This document shows positions 1-7,951 of a DNA stretch of 24,210 nt, piece by piece. Under the pieces are notes generated by a model. It searched no databases and had not been told where the DNA came from. It saw nothing but the letters and a program-made list of their open reading frames with translations. The stretch is from contig JAHEGL010000056.1 of NCBI GenBank assembly GCA_024645145.1, forward strand, positions 1-24,210, in the 5' to 3' direction. Positions within the stretch are counted from its first letter, which is position 1, and every line of letters starts with the position of its first letter. Source of the DNA: Planktotalea sp. GTDB lineage: Bacteria; Pseudomonadota; Alphaproteobacteria; Rhodobacterales; Rhodobacteraceae. The position numbers and the translations under genes were made by a program.

Positions 1-1529
1 AGCTCACCGCTTTTTTGCGCAATAGACACGGCTTTCTCGCCCATATCGAGCGCTGCATCGACCTCTGGATGCAAATGAAAGCGGATCGAAAATGGCAGAC
101 CTTGCAAGCTTACCTCGTCCATTTTCGCATCAAAGCGCTTTTTGGCGACGTCCTCCATCGCAAGAAGCATGTCCTCACCCGCAAGACCACGGCCGTTAAA
201 CGTCAGCTCCAAAGTACGCGCGTGGGTTAAGCCATGCGTCATATCATAACCGTCATGCCCTGCTTGCAAACGCATGCCATCAGGGGCTTCACTGATCTGA
301 ACAGGGACGTGTTTGGGGCTATCGACCAGCAGTTCTAACTTACGCTTTTTGCTACCAGATGCTGCAAAACGCGCACTGGAGTAGCCATCCATCGACAGCA
401 CTGAATGCGACTGTGACGCGCGCCCAGCGCGACGCCAATCTTCACCAAAGACCTTGCCAGAACCACAATTCACAATCAAAGGACGCCGTCCTAAAGTAAG
501 CTCGAACGCGAGTGTGGAGGCATGCGCGTTGTGCGAGGCAACACCTTTGGGCGGTTCGCTCGCATCTACAACCAAACTGGTGCGTCCGCCTGAAAGCCGT
601 GCAAATCCCATCGACAAGCCATCAGGAACCGCGTGCCGTACTTCAGAATTGGACAAAGCTTGATCCAAACGCCCATCAACGCCCCGCCCACCGCCATGGA
701 AGCGCGCAAGGCTTCCATCTGCATGGCGCAAGGTGCGCAGCGTTGGTGCGATACGCTCAATTGCGTCCAGATGCTCTTGTGGCTGCACGATCCCCGATTC
801 ACGCAGGCTCACAGCAGCCCAAGTTATAAGGGTAAACACATCCAGCAATTCTTCTGGATTACGCGTTGAGATCCCGCCCTCAGCATCAATTTGTTCAGCG
901 CAGGCGCGCGCCAAAGCTTTGACCGCGGGGTTCACATGCGCCTCCATGCCACTCAATGACAGGCCCGCGTAGATCATTCCGGTCAACGCTTCAAAGCGCG
1001 CAAGACCCGGTTCAGTCTTGTGCCAACGGCGCGATAGAAACGTCGTTTGCTGGGTCAGCGAGCGATAAAATGCTTTAGAGGATTCACTATCCTGAGAGCG
1101 CAACAAAAACAGGGCATGGTTAATCCAGCGGATCAAGCGACGACCTGTTAACGCAGGCGTCCATCCTGGTCCTTTGCCCCGACCGTAGGCGTCTATCCAG
1201 CCCCAAACCCATGCTTGCGCGGTTTCACGTGCTGCCAAATTACCCACAGCGGCTAAGTCATCGAGCCAACTAAAGCCATGCGCCTCTTCTGCAAATGCCG
1301 CATCAGGCGCTGGAACATCCCAAAGGTTTGTTTTTGGAGCCTCGACCAGATGACCTGCGAACATGATGTTTCCAGCGCTCAGCTGGCGTCCCATGGCAAA
1401 ACTTCCAATGGTGCGAGGTTCAGGTTGCGACACGAAACCAGTCGCCGCCGTTTGGCGGGTCACAAGCCGCGCATGAACGCGGTGCATCGTACGGGTCGCC
1501 CGCGCTGACCATTTATTTGCTCTAGACAT
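1..1529 (-). CDS. Heparinase II/III family protein (3' end outside window)
   Basis: An uninterrupted reading frame runs leftwards from an ATG at 1529-1527 off the window edge, giving 509 visible residues with no stop. The protein begins MSRANKWSARATRTMHR. The N-terminal two thirds is helix-rich with many Trp and Arg (for example WVWGWIDAYGRG), as in the alginate-lyase-like toroid of this family. The C-terminal visible part contains the beta-rich heparinase II/III region, including SHNAHASTLAFEL, RRPLIVNCGSG and ASQSHSVLSMDG, where His and Asn residues typical of the family lie. The family consists of polysaccharide lyases or lyase-like proteins. The real substrate is unknown, and Rhodobacterales keep this gene beside rsmB, which suggests a housekeeping or cell-envelope role rather than heparin use. 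It starts 87 bp after the rsmB stop on the same strand, so co-transcription is likely. No clear Shine-Dalgarno site is seen; a weak AAGGCAGAG lies just upstream. The family call is firm, the function is not. Confidence 0.85.
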   Translation of the reverse strand, partial: MSRANKWSARATRTMHRVHARLVTRQTAATGFVSQPEPRTIGSFAMGRQLSAGNIMFAGHLVEAPKTNLWDVPAPDAAFAEEAHGFSWLDDLAAVGNLAARETAQAWVWGWIDAYGRGKGPGWTPALTGRRLIRWINHALFLLRSQDSESSKAFYRSLTQQTTFLSRRWHKTEPGLARFEALTGMIYAGLSLSGMEAHVNPAVKALARACAEQIDAEGGISTRNPEELLDVFTLITWAAVSLRESGIVQPQEHLDAIERIAPTLRTLRHADGSLARFHGGGRGVDGRLDQALSNSEVRHAVPDGLSMGFARLSGGRTSLVVDASEPPKGVASHNAHASTLAFELTLGRRPLIVNCGSGKVFGEDWRRAGRASQSHSVLSMDGYSSARFAASGSKKRKLELLVDSPKHVPVQISEAPDGMRLQAGHDGYDMTHGLTHARTLELTFNGRGLAGEDMLLAMEDVAKKRFDAKMDEVSLQGLPFSIRFHLHPEVDAALDMGEKAVSIAQKSGE

Positions 1530-1616
1530 CTGCTCTGCCTTATACGCTCTTTTGGCGCATTAATTGGTCAGAGCATACCGCGAGATACCGTCAGAGTCAT
1601 CGTCGAAAATTCAGCG

Positions 1617-2888
1617 CTAAGCTGGTTTGCGTAACAGTGCGATATAAAATCCATCCATGCCACCCTGCTCAGCCCAATAATCTGGGCGAAGACGAAGGCC
1701 ACCTTCTTGAGTGATCCAGTCAGGATCAACACCGTCGATCGTTAACGCATCGCGATCAATTTCCAATTCGGGATGCGCTTCAAGAAGGTCTTCAACCTGA
1801 CATTCACCCTCATCTGGGAGCAAAGAGCATGTACAAAAGAGCAGCCGACCACCGGGCTTTAGCAGTGTCACTGCATGGGCTAGCATCTGCGCTTGCAGTT
1901 CAATCAACCCGCCAAAGTCAGACCCATCTTTAACCAACGGCAAATCAGGATGCCGCCGAATCGTGCCCGTCGCAGAACAGGGCGCATCAAGCAACACGGC
2001 GTCATATTGACCGCTCGTCTCCAACGCATCACCTACAACCAGTTCTGCGTCGAGTTTCGCACGCTCCAAATTCTCGCGAACGCGCTGCATACGTCGCTCT
2101 GAGGTATCAACCCCAGTCACTGCTGCACCGCTCGCGGCGATTTGCATTGTTTTACCACCGGGTGCGCAGCAAAGATCGATGATATTTTCACCGCTCTTGG
2201 GTTTTAGGATTTCAACAGGCAATGCAGCAGCCGCGTCCTGCACCCACCAATCACCCGCCTCGTAGCCAGCGAGGGCAGACACCTGAACAGCGCCACCTAT
2301 TCGCACAGATCCTGTGGCCGTAAGCGTGCCGCCTACAGCCTCCGCCAGTGCGGCACCATCGTATTTTGGTGTTAGATCCAATGGTGCGCCAGCAAAGTGT
2401 ACGCGTTCGATCGCGCCCACACTTTCTGAACCGTATGCTTGCGAAAGCGGCGCGCGCAGCCACTTGGGCAGCCGTGGCACCCGCAATTTCGCCCATTCTT
2501 CTGGCCCTTTGTCCACGACTTTACGCAAAACTGCGTTTGTCAGACCCTTCATCTTTTCTGTGCGCTTGTTGGCTCCGACACTGCTGACCGCGTCATTCAC
2601 GACACCATGCGCCGCGCCGCCGGTACAAAGTTCATAGGTCGCAATTCTTAGCACATTGTGGACTGCCAAGGGGGGTGGTTTGCGCAAAAACGGTTTCATA
2701 ATGCGATCCACGCGCTCCAAAGACCGCAACGTCTCTGTCGCCAACCTTTGAGCGCGCGCGCGATCATCGTAGTCAAGCTTTTGCACATAGGCCGCGCCCA
2801 ACGCTTCCGAGAGCATCACCTGCTCCCCTAGAACTTGTCCGAGCAATCCAGCCGCCGCACGCCGCGCTGCTACACCATTATCTGCCAT
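1617..2888 (-). CDS. rsmB: 16S rRNA (cytosine-C5)-methyltransferase RsmB-like
   Basis: This 423-residue protein is a SAM-dependent RNA m5C methyltransferase of the RsmB/Sun/NOL1 family. E. coli RsmB methylates C967 of 16S rRNA. Residues about 1-130 form a NusB-like RNA-binding domain. The Rossmann methyltransferase domain follows, with SAM motif I DLCCAPGGKT at 238-247. Two key cysteines are present: Cys304 in motif IV (DAPCSATG) and the catalytic Cys354 in motif VI (CTCSL). Length is normal for the family. The ATG at 2888 has AAAGGG six bases upstream. The gene is divergent from the DUF1674 gene at 2968 and is followed on its own strand by the heparinase-like gene, an arrangement common in Rhodobacterales. 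I see nothing broken or unusual. Confidence 0.95.
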   Translation of the reverse strand: MADNGVAARRAAAGLLGQVLGEQVMLSEALGAAYVQKLDYDDRARAQRLATETLRSLERVDRIMKPFLRKPPPLAVHNVLRIATYELCTGGAAHGVVNDAVSSVGANKRTEKMKGLTNAVLRKVVDKGPEEWAKLRVPRLPKWLRAPLSQAYGSESVGAIERVHFAGAPLDLTPKYDGAALAEAVGGTLTATGSVRIGGAVQVSALAGYEAGDWWVQDAAAALPVEILKPKSGENIIDLCCAPGGKTMQIAASGAAVTGVDTSERRMQRVRENLERAKLDAELVVGDALETSGQYDAVLLDAPCSATGTIRRHPDLPLVKDGSDFGGLIELQAQMLAHAVTLLKPGGRLLFCTCSLLPDEGECQVEDLLEAHPELEIDRDALTIDGVDPDWITQEGGLRLRPDYWAEQGGMDGFYIALLRKPA

Positions 2889-2967
2889 TGCTTGCCCTTT
2901 GCGCTGCTTGCCGATCCTGCTTGGCGGCGTATATCAAGGGTGTATACCTATGGAAAGGAGCGCTCAC

Positions 2968-3147
2968 ATGTCCGAAGATGATAAAAAAGATATGCCACCA
3001 GCCGCCCAGCGCGCATTGGCCGAAGCGGAAGAGCGTCGCAAAAACGCAAAAGCTTTAGATCTTGCGCCCGAACTCGGGGGTCGCAATGGGCCAGAACCTG
3101 TGCGCTATGGAGATTGGGAGAAAAAAGGAATCGCGATCGATTTCTAA
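2968..3147 (+). CDS. DUF1674 protein, SDHAF4-like succinate dehydrogenase assembly factor
   Basis: The 59-residue protein has a charged, Ala/Glu/Lys-rich first half and the hallmark C-terminus GPEPVRYGDWEKKGIAIDF. This tail is the conserved core of DUF1674, the family of eukaryotic SDHAF4/Sdh8. That factor binds the flavinylated SdhA subunit and helps assemble succinate dehydrogenase. By homology a cytoplasmic role in SDH maturation is likely, but it is not shown here, and no sdh genes are in the window. I chose the ATG at 2968 because a strong GGAAAGGAG ends seven bases before it. Longer in-frame starts (for example the ATG at 2950) would put this site inside the coding sequence. The stop is only four bases from the stop of the convergent gene at 3152. 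Confidence 0.88.
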   Translation: MSEDDKKDMPPAAQRALAEAEERRKNAKALDLAPELGGRNGPEPVRYGDWEKKGIAIDF

Positions 3148-3151
3148 GCGA

Positions 3152-3505
3152 TCAACGCAATCTAAATTCGGCGGAATCGCCCTTGCCTTGATCAGAGGTG
3201 AAGCGCACTTTGCCATTGGAAAGCCCAACCTCTTGGCAATTATAGCCAAGCTCTGTGCCACCCCAATTCAGATTGCGACAGAAATAGCCGTTCTGCCACG
3301 TCCATTTGCCATTCACATCCCATGTCGCACCGCGACCTGAAATGCTACCAGCAGAGGACACTTGTAACTTCAAGAGAGGGCGGGTCAGGGTTTTGCCCTG
3401 AACCAATTTGACGAATTCAGCCTTGTCACTGATCTTTGTGTAATTCGCCGCAAATGCTGGTGTTGCAGCCAAAGCAACGGCGATCGCGCAAAATCTTAAA
3501 ATCAT
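3152..3505 (-). CDS. Small exported protein of unknown function (Rhodobacterales type)
   Basis: The gene encodes 117 residues starting MILRFCAIAVALAATPAFA, a classical Sec signal peptide with cleavage after AFA at residue 19. The mature part is about 98 residues with two cysteines (in YFCRNLNW and YNCQEVGL) that could form a disulfide, and a Gly/Trp-rich centre (GKWTWQNGYF). It ends RFTSDQGKGDSAEFRLR. I recall similar small periplasmic proteins across Rhodobacteraceae, with no established function. Some have carried the name dihydrodipicolinate reductase, which this clearly is not, since it has no Rossmann motif. The start is set by GGAGGG six bases upstream of the ATG at 3505; an upstream in-frame start would spoil the signal peptide. 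It lies 110 bp downstream of dapB on the same strand but has its own candidate promoter. Confidence 0.8.
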   Translation of the reverse strand: MILRFCAIAVALAATPAFAANYTKISDKAEFVKLVQGKTLTRPLLKLQVSSAGSISGRGATWDVNGKWTWQNGYFCRNLNWGGTELGYNCQEVGLSNGKVRFTSDQGKGDSAEFRLR

Positions 3506-3520
3506 TCGAATCCCTCCAAG

Positions 3521-3558
3521 TACATACACTATACACGAGTTTGCTCCAAACGGATCAA
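3521..3558 (-). promoter_or_regulatory. Candidate sigma-70 promoter with inverted repeat in spacer
   Basis: On the minus strand a TTGATC (-35-like, 3558-3553) is followed by TATAGT (-10-like, 3533-3528), 16-28 bases upstream of the ATG at 3505. The spacer is 19 bases, or 17 if TGTATA is used as the -10. The spacer holds an inverted repeat, GTTTG-gag-CAAAC (3551-3539), that could be an operator. This is pattern matching only. Confidence 0.35.
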
Positions 3559-3615
3559 AAAACACGTTCGACTGCGCAACGATGTACTTAGAGTTATTGC
3601 CGAATTTAAGGAGAA

Positions 3616-4425
3616 TTAGAGACCAAGGACGTCAAGCATATCGTATTCACCGGGCGCTTTACCCTGCCCCCAAAGTGCGGCTTTCAGAGCGCCGCGCGAG
3701 AAAACACGCCGATCTGTCGCCATATGGCGGATCACGATACGCTCACCTGCAGCCGCAAAAAGCACGTCATGTTCACCCACGATATCGCCGCCACGGATAG
3801 CCGTGAATCCAATATCGCCCCGCTTGCGCGCACCTGTGATTCCATCGCGTCCGCTGTCGCGCACATCCTTGAGGTTAACACCACGACCCTCAGCAGCAGC
3901 TTCGCCCAACATTAAGGCAGTACCAGAAGGTGCGTCGACCTTCATATTGTGGTGTGCTTCGATCACTTCGATGTCAAAATCTTCATCCAGCGCTGCTGCG
4001 ACCTTTTTCGTCAGTTGCGTCAGTAAGTTCACGCCAAGGCTCATGTTGCCCGCCCGCACAATCGTTGCGTGACGCGCGGCCGCTTTGAACGCGTCCAAAT
4101 GATGATCCTCAAATCCAGTCGTGCCAATAACATGCACAGCACGCGCTTGCGCGGCAAGACCTGCAAACGCGACGCTCGCGTCGGGAGACGTGAAATCAAT
4201 CACGGCTTGGGCCTTGGCAAACGCGTCCAAAGGATCATCCGTCACCAATAAACCAACCTCAGATCCACCCATGGCAACGCCAACATCGCGACCAACCCAA
4301 TCATGGCCGGGACGTTCCAGAGCCCCGACAAGATGCGCCGCGTCGCTTTCCTGAATAGTCTTAATCAACATCTGTCCCATTCGGCCAGAGGCGCCAGTCA
4401 CAACAATCCCAGGTGTTTCAGTCAT
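3616..4425 (-). CDS. dapB: 4-hydroxy-tetrahydrodipicolinate reductase
   Basis: The 269-residue protein catalyses the NAD(P)H-dependent step of the diaminopimelate/lysine pathway that yields tetrahydrodipicolinate, supplying peptidoglycan and lysine. The N-terminal Rossmann fold has GASGRMG at residues 11-17. The C-terminal substrate domain has the signature [15 protein letters not shown], with His158/His159 and Lys162 matching the catalytic His and Lys of the family. VIGTTGF near residue 100 is also typical. The ATG at 4425 is preferred because AAGGAA lies upstream and the protein then starts [17 protein letters not shown]. The longer frame from 4497 adds 24 residues unlike the family. It is divergent from rbfA, 83 bp away. 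Confidence 0.96.
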   Translation of the reverse strand: MTETPGIVVTGASGRMGQMLIKTIQESDAAHLVGALERPGHDWVGRDVGVAMGGSEVGLLVTDDPLDAFAKAQAVIDFTSPDASVAFAGLAAQARAVHVIGTTGFEDHHLDAFKAAARHATIVRAGNMSLGVNLLTQLTKKVAAALDEDFDIEVIEAHHNMKVDAPSGTALMLGEAAAEGRGVNLKDVRDSGRDGITGARKRGDIGFTAIRGGDIVGEHDVLFAAAGERIVIRHMATDRRVFSRGALKAALWGQGKAPGEYDMLDVLGL

Positions 4426-4508
4426 CGCAAATTTCCTTATCTCGTTGCTCTCTCTTAACCCGCGCACAGCAGCTTGGCAAAGGCGTCGATAGAGCATAAG
4501 TGAAGCAC

Positions 4509-4931
4509 ATGGCTAAGAAATCTTACTCCAGCGGCTCCGGCCCATCGCAGCGCCAACTTCGAGTTGGTGAATTGATCCGCCGCGGTCTGTCCGAAATCTT
4601 GCAACGTGGTGATCTGCACGACGTTGATCTGAACCGTTTGTCTGTGACAATCGGAGAGGTGCGCGTGTCGCCTGACCTACGTGTAGCGACCGTTTACGCA
4701 CTCCCGCTTGGGGGTGAAGGCAAGGATGACGTGATCCAATTGCTCGCCAAGAACAAAGGGGAGTTGCGCCATCTGATCAACAAAAAGCTTGCTCTGAAGC
4801 ATTCGCCAGACATGCGCTTTCGCTTGGATGAAACCTTTGACAAGATGGACGAGACACGCCGCATGTTTGAGCAAGAACATGTGCGCAAGGATATCGAACG
4901 CGCGTCCGAGCGTGACGACGAGGAAGAATGA
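4509..4931 (+). CDS. rbfA: 30S ribosome-binding factor A
   Basis: The 140-residue protein is a KH-like 30S maturation factor needed for 16S rRNA 5' end processing and cold adaptation. The N-terminus has the alphaproteobacterial motif [15 protein letters not shown]. The conserved core includes [15 protein letters not shown] and [15 protein letters not shown]. The tail is acidic, ending [11 protein letters not shown] use the ATG at 4509 (MAKKSYSSG), which matches relatives; a GTG three codons upstream at 4500 is the alternative, and neither has a strong ribosome-binding site. The stop overlaps the start of the next gene as ATGA, so the two are probably translationally coupled. The gene is part of a conserved translation/RNA block with truB, rpsO and pnp. 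Confidence 0.94.
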   Translation: MAKKSYSSGSGPSQRQLRVGELIRRGLSEILQRGDLHDVDLNRLSVTIGEVRVSPDLRVATVYALPLGGEGKDDVIQLLAKNKGELRHLINKKLALKHSPDMRFRLDETFDKMDETRRMFEQEHVRKDIERASERDDEEE

Positions 4932-5665
4932 AGCACTGGCTCTGCGCCCTTTTGATCTGTCTCGCAGCACCGTTGGCCGCAGCAGAATGTCGCGAGCAAA
5001 GCTATAAGGACAATCGCTTTGTTGTTTGCGATGTGGACCTCGCCCGCGAGGATCTGCGGCTTTTTCTTAAAGATAACGCGGGCGAAGTGCTTGGCTACTT
5101 TTCTTCTGTGAACGCACAGCTCAAACAAAGTGGCGAAAAGCTCAGTTTTGCGATGAACGCAGGGATGTATCATGAAGATCGCGCACCTGTTGGGCTTTAT
5201 CTTGAGAATGGCGCGCAAGAACAGCGCATCATCACATCAGATGGCCCCGGTAATTTTGGGCTGCTTCCCAATGGCGTGTTCTGCATCGGTGAAAACCGCG
5301 CAGATGTCATCGAAGCCCGCAAGTTCGCGCGCCGCACACCAGAGTGCACTTACGCCAGCCAATCCGGCCCTATGCTCGTGATCGACGGCGCGCTGCACCC
5401 GCGTTTCCTGATCGACAGCACGTCGCGCTATATCCGAAATGGCGTCGGGACAAACACAGGTGGCAGCATCGCTACCTTTGTCATCTCGCGTAACACTGTG
5501 ACGTTCCACGAGTTTGGTTCCTTCTTTCGCGATGTTCTAAAAACGCCCAATGCGCTGTTCTTCGATGGAAACATTTCGCGGCTATATGCGCCTCAAATCG
5601 GATCTTCTGGTATCGGCTGGAACAAGCTTGGACCCATCGTTGGCACGGTTATTCCTGCAGAGTAA
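4928..5665 (+). CDS. Phosphodiester glycosidase family protein (DUF2233/NAGPA-like), exported
   Basis: This 245-residue protein starts with a Sec signal peptide ([19 protein letters not shown], cleavage near residue 19), so it should be periplasmic. The rest fits the DUF2233/NAGPA fold. Markers are FAMNAGMYHEDRAPVGLYL, SDGPGNFGLLPNGVF, the segment around QSGPMLVIDGALHP, RNGVGTNTGGSIATFVIS and ALFFDGNISRLYAP. Family members remove covering sugars from phosphodiesters, as NAGPA does in animals. Bacterial members are mostly uncharacterised and the substrate cannot be predicted. The start ATG overlaps the rbfA stop (ATGA), so translation probably depends on rbfA. truB follows after 59 bp. Mature cysteines could form disulfides in the periplasm. 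The family call is good; the biological role is unknown. Confidence 0.87.
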   Translation: MKHWLCALLICLAAPLAAAECREQSYKDNRFVVCDVDLAREDLRLFLKDNAGEVLGYFSSVNAQLKQSGEKLSFAMNAGMYHEDRAPVGLYLENGAQEQRIITSDGPGNFGLLPNGVFCIGENRADVIEARKFARRTPECTYASQSGPMLVIDGALHPRFLIDSTSRYIRNGVGTNTGGSIATFVISRNTVTFHEFGSFFRDVLKTPNALFFDGNISRLYAPQIGSSGIGWNKLGPIVGTVIPAE

Positions 5666-5724
5666 TTGACGCTCGCGTGCGGATTGGCTAGGCGGCGCGC
5701 TGAAATACCCCAAAGGACACGCAC

Positions 5725-6648
5725 ATGGCACGTAAACGCAAAGGTCGCGATATTTCTGGCTGGCTTGTTGTTGATAAACCTGCGGGCATCACGTCAACGG
5801 CTGTCGTGAACAAAGTGAAGTGGGCGCTGGATGCGAAGAAGGCGGGCCACGCTGGCACGCTTGATCCAGAAGCGACAGGTGTTTTGGCTGTAGCCCTTGG
5901 CGAAGCAACAAAAACGGTGCCCTACATTACTGACGCCTTGAAAGCCTACCGATTTACTGTGCGTTTGGGACAAGCAACAAACACCGATGATGCCGAAGGT
6001 GAGATCATTCACAGCAGTGATAAGCGCCCAGATGATGCGGACATCACTGCAGCCCTTGGCACCTTTATTGGCGACATTCAGCAGGTTCCACCAAAATTTT
6101 CTGCGGTCAAAATCGATGGACAACGCGCCTATAAGCTCGCGCGCGATGGCGAAGATGTCGAACTATCTGCACGCCCTCTTTGGGTTGAAGAGCTCTTGCT
6201 CGTAGATCGCCCCGATGCGGATCACGTAGAGCTTGAAATGACATGTGGCAAAGGTGGCTACGTCCGCTCTATCGCGCGCGATCTTGGCGCGGCTTTGGGC
6301 TGTTATGGTCATGTTTTAAAATTACGACGCATCTGGTCGGGCCCGTTTGATGCTACCGATGGTCTCAGCATGGATCAAATCAAAGAGCTTGAACGCACAC
6401 CAGCGCTAGATGACCACATGCAACCCCTTGAGGTTGGGCTTGATGATTTGACCGAGCTGCAGTGCACTGAAGAAGGTGCCGCAAAGCTGCGCAACGGTAA
6501 TCCCGGTATGGTCTTTGCCGCAGAGGGCATAGAATACGGCGATGAGGCTTGGGCATCTCTGAATGGCGAAGCTGTTGCGGTTGGCGTTTACAAAGCTGGC
6601 GAATTGCACCCATCGCGTGTTTTCGTGCGCTCTGCTTATCGGTGTTGA
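5725..6648 (+). CDS. truB: tRNA pseudouridine(55) synthase
   Basis: The 307-residue protein makes the universal pseudouridine 55 in the T-loop of tRNAs. It opens with [13 protein letters not shown], followed by the active-site motif [13 protein letters not shown] with catalytic Asp47. Further TruB markers are [19 protein letters not shown] and [15 protein letters not shown]. The C-terminal part (about 225-307) is the PUA-like extension. An AAAGGA site lies about eight bases before the ATG. It continues the rbfA group. Its 3' end overlaps the 3' end of the convergent VOC gene by 13 bp. In many alphaproteobacteria rpsO follows closely; here an accessory stretch of about 2.2 kb intervenes. Confidence 0.97.
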   Translation: MARKRKGRDISGWLVVDKPAGITSTAVVNKVKWALDAKKAGHAGTLDPEATGVLAVALGEATKTVPYITDALKAYRFTVRLGQATNTDDAEGEIIHSSDKRPDDADITAALGTFIGDIQQVPPKFSAVKIDGQRAYKLARDGEDVELSARPLWVEELLLVDRPDADHVELEMTCGKGGYVRSIARDLGAALGCYGHVLKLRRIWSGPFDATDGLSMDQIKELERTPALDDHMQPLEVGLDDLTELQCTEEGAAKLRNGNPGMVFAAEGIEYGDEAWASLNGEAVAVGVYKAGELHPSRVFVRSAYRC

Positions 6649-7004
6649 TCAATCAAGATCGGGTTTCCATCCGGATCAACGACTATGAAGCTCGCAGGCC
6701 CGCTTTTCCCACCCTGTTCATGTTCGATAGAGTGGCCGGCTGAAATCATCTTCGCCTTTATGTTTCGCACGTCTTCAAACGAATCTACTTCGCCCGCAGA
6801 TTGATTCCACCCGGGATTAAAGGTCAGCATGTTGGCCTCGAACATGCCTTGAAACAAACCGATCAACGTTTCTTCGTTTTTCATGATTGCATATCCATGC
6901 TCGACCGTTCCGCCAAAATGCGCAAACCCCAAGTCTTCATAAAATGAGATTGATTTTGACAAATCGTGGACTGCCAAACTGATCGAAAAAGCGCCTGTTA
7001 GCAT
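6636..7004 (-). CDS. VOC (glyoxalase/bleomycin resistance/dioxygenase) family protein
   Basis: The 122-residue protein has the paired beta-alpha-beta-beta-beta modules of the vicinal oxygen chelate fold. [21 protein letters not shown] forms the first module. [18 protein letters not shown] is the typical C-terminal strand pair with the VDPDGNP turn. The ATG at 7004 has AGAAAGGA about six bases upstream. The fold covers glyoxalases, dioxygenases, isomerases and drug-binding proteins. The substrate cannot be told from sequence. It is convergent with truB, overlapping its last 13 bases, and divergent from the DUF1643 gene. Confidence 0.87.
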   Translation of the reverse strand: MLTGAFSISLAVHDLSKSISFYEDLGFAHFGGTVEHGYAIMKNEETLIGLFQGMFEANMLTFNPGWNQSAGEVDSFEDVRNIKAKMISAGHSIEHEQGGKSGPASFIVVDPDGNPILIDQHR

Positions 7005-7078
7005 ATCATATCCTTTCTGTTGTCTCAAATAGCCTAGCACAGATTTGCACACTCGCACGTTTCAGGCATAACGCAGCT

Positions 7079-7597
7079 ATGATCACGCGAACTCATACCA
7101 AAGGCGATGCGCCCTCCACTGCGGTCTATTCCGATTGCGAGCGGTATCGCTATTCGCTCAACCGGGTTTGGGACACGACCGGCAAGCATGTGTGTTTTGT
7201 TATGCTCAATCCTTCCACAGCGACCGAAGTTCAAAATGACCCAACGGTTGAGCGTTGCGAGCGACGCGCACGCGCGCTCGGGTTCGGTAGCTTTACTGTG
7301 ACAAACATCTTTGCATGGCGCGATACGGATCCACGCAAGATGAAAGCAGCCACTGACCCGATTGGGCCTGACAATGACCAAGCGATTCTATCTGCAAGCG
7401 CCGCCGCCGATCAAATTATCGCGGCGTGGGGCACACACGGAGCCCATCTTTCGCGCGGTGCAGCGGTTCAGACACTTTTAACAACTCTTGGTAAACCGCT
7501 TTTTCACCTTGGTCTTAGCAAAGCGGGTCACCCCAAACATCCGCTCTATATCTCTTACACAAAACAACCCCAGATCTGGGAATTGCCAAATAATTGA
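7079..7597 (+). CDS. DUF1643 domain-containing protein
   Basis: The 172-residue soluble protein matches DUF1643 in several places: RYSLNRVWD, the hallmark FVMLNPSTATEVQNDPTVERC, GFGSFTVTNIFAWRDTDP, and IIAAWGTHG. The C-terminus has GHPKHPLYISY, also conserved. The function of the family is unknown. Conserved Asn, Asp, His and Trp residues suggest an enzyme or nucleotide/nucleic-acid binding protein, but that is inference. The start at 7079 gives MITRTHTKGDAP; only a weak CAGG ribosome-binding site is seen. It is divergent from the VOC gene at 7004, with about 74 bp between. Its stop overlaps the probable start of the DUF5665 gene. Confidence 0.88.
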   Translation: MITRTHTKGDAPSTAVYSDCERYRYSLNRVWDTTGKHVCFVMLNPSTATEVQNDPTVERCERRARALGFGSFTVTNIFAWRDTDPRKMKAATDPIGPDNDQAILSASAAADQIIAAWGTHGAHLSRGAAVQTLLTTLGKPLFHLGLSKAGHPKHPLYISYTKQPQIWELPNN

Positions 7598-7874
7598 TAA
7601 CACCGAAGCCCGGCTCGACAAGCTCACCGCAGAGCTGGAAACACTGAACAAGCATCGCTTCATCCGCGTGCATAACTCTTTGTGGCGGCTCATACTTTTC
7701 CAACTCACACGCGGCTTGGCATTTGGTCTTGGATCCGTTCTTGGTGCGTCTATTTTGGTATCACTGGTAGTCTGGTGGTTGTCTCAGTTCGAGTTCATTC
7801 CGATCATCGGTGACTTTGCTAAACAGCTGATTGAATGGATTGAAATTCCGGTTTCAAACGTGCGCGGGCGTTAA
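7593..7874 (+). CDS. DUF5665-like small membrane protein, probable non-standard start
   Basis: The frame encodes a conserved small protein with one long hydrophobic segment (about residues 40-67, including GLAFGLGSVLGASILVSL). It is preceded by a charged helix (EARLDKLTAELETLNKHRF) and followed by FIPIIGDFAKQLIEW. This matches what I know of DUF5665 proteins of Rhodobacterales, usually about 90-100 residues and starting just before the charged helix. No ATG, GTG or TTG lies at the expected position. The expected start falls on ATT at 7593, which overlaps the DUF1643 stop as ATTGA. Given that start the protein has 93 residues. The only ordinary in-frame alternatives are TTG codons at 7509 and 7488, deep inside DUF1643. 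The protein is likely an inner-membrane protein of unknown function. The reading frame is solid; the start is uncertain. Confidence 0.75.
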   Translation: MDNTEARLDKLTAELETLNKHRFIRVHNSLWRLILFQLTRGLAFGLGSVLGASILVSLVVWWLSQFEFIPIIGDFAKQLIEWIEIPVSNVRGR

Positions 7875-7951
7875 CTAAAAGTTTTAAATAAGTTTGCTTA
7901 AACACACACTGCTTGCGACACATCCGGTGGGGCGAGAATTTGAGGTATGTG

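Noticed and set aside
454..972. Several short plus-strand frames in the first 1.5 kb
   Set aside because: The minus strand holds one continuous heparinase-like frame through the whole stretch, which explains the sequence better.
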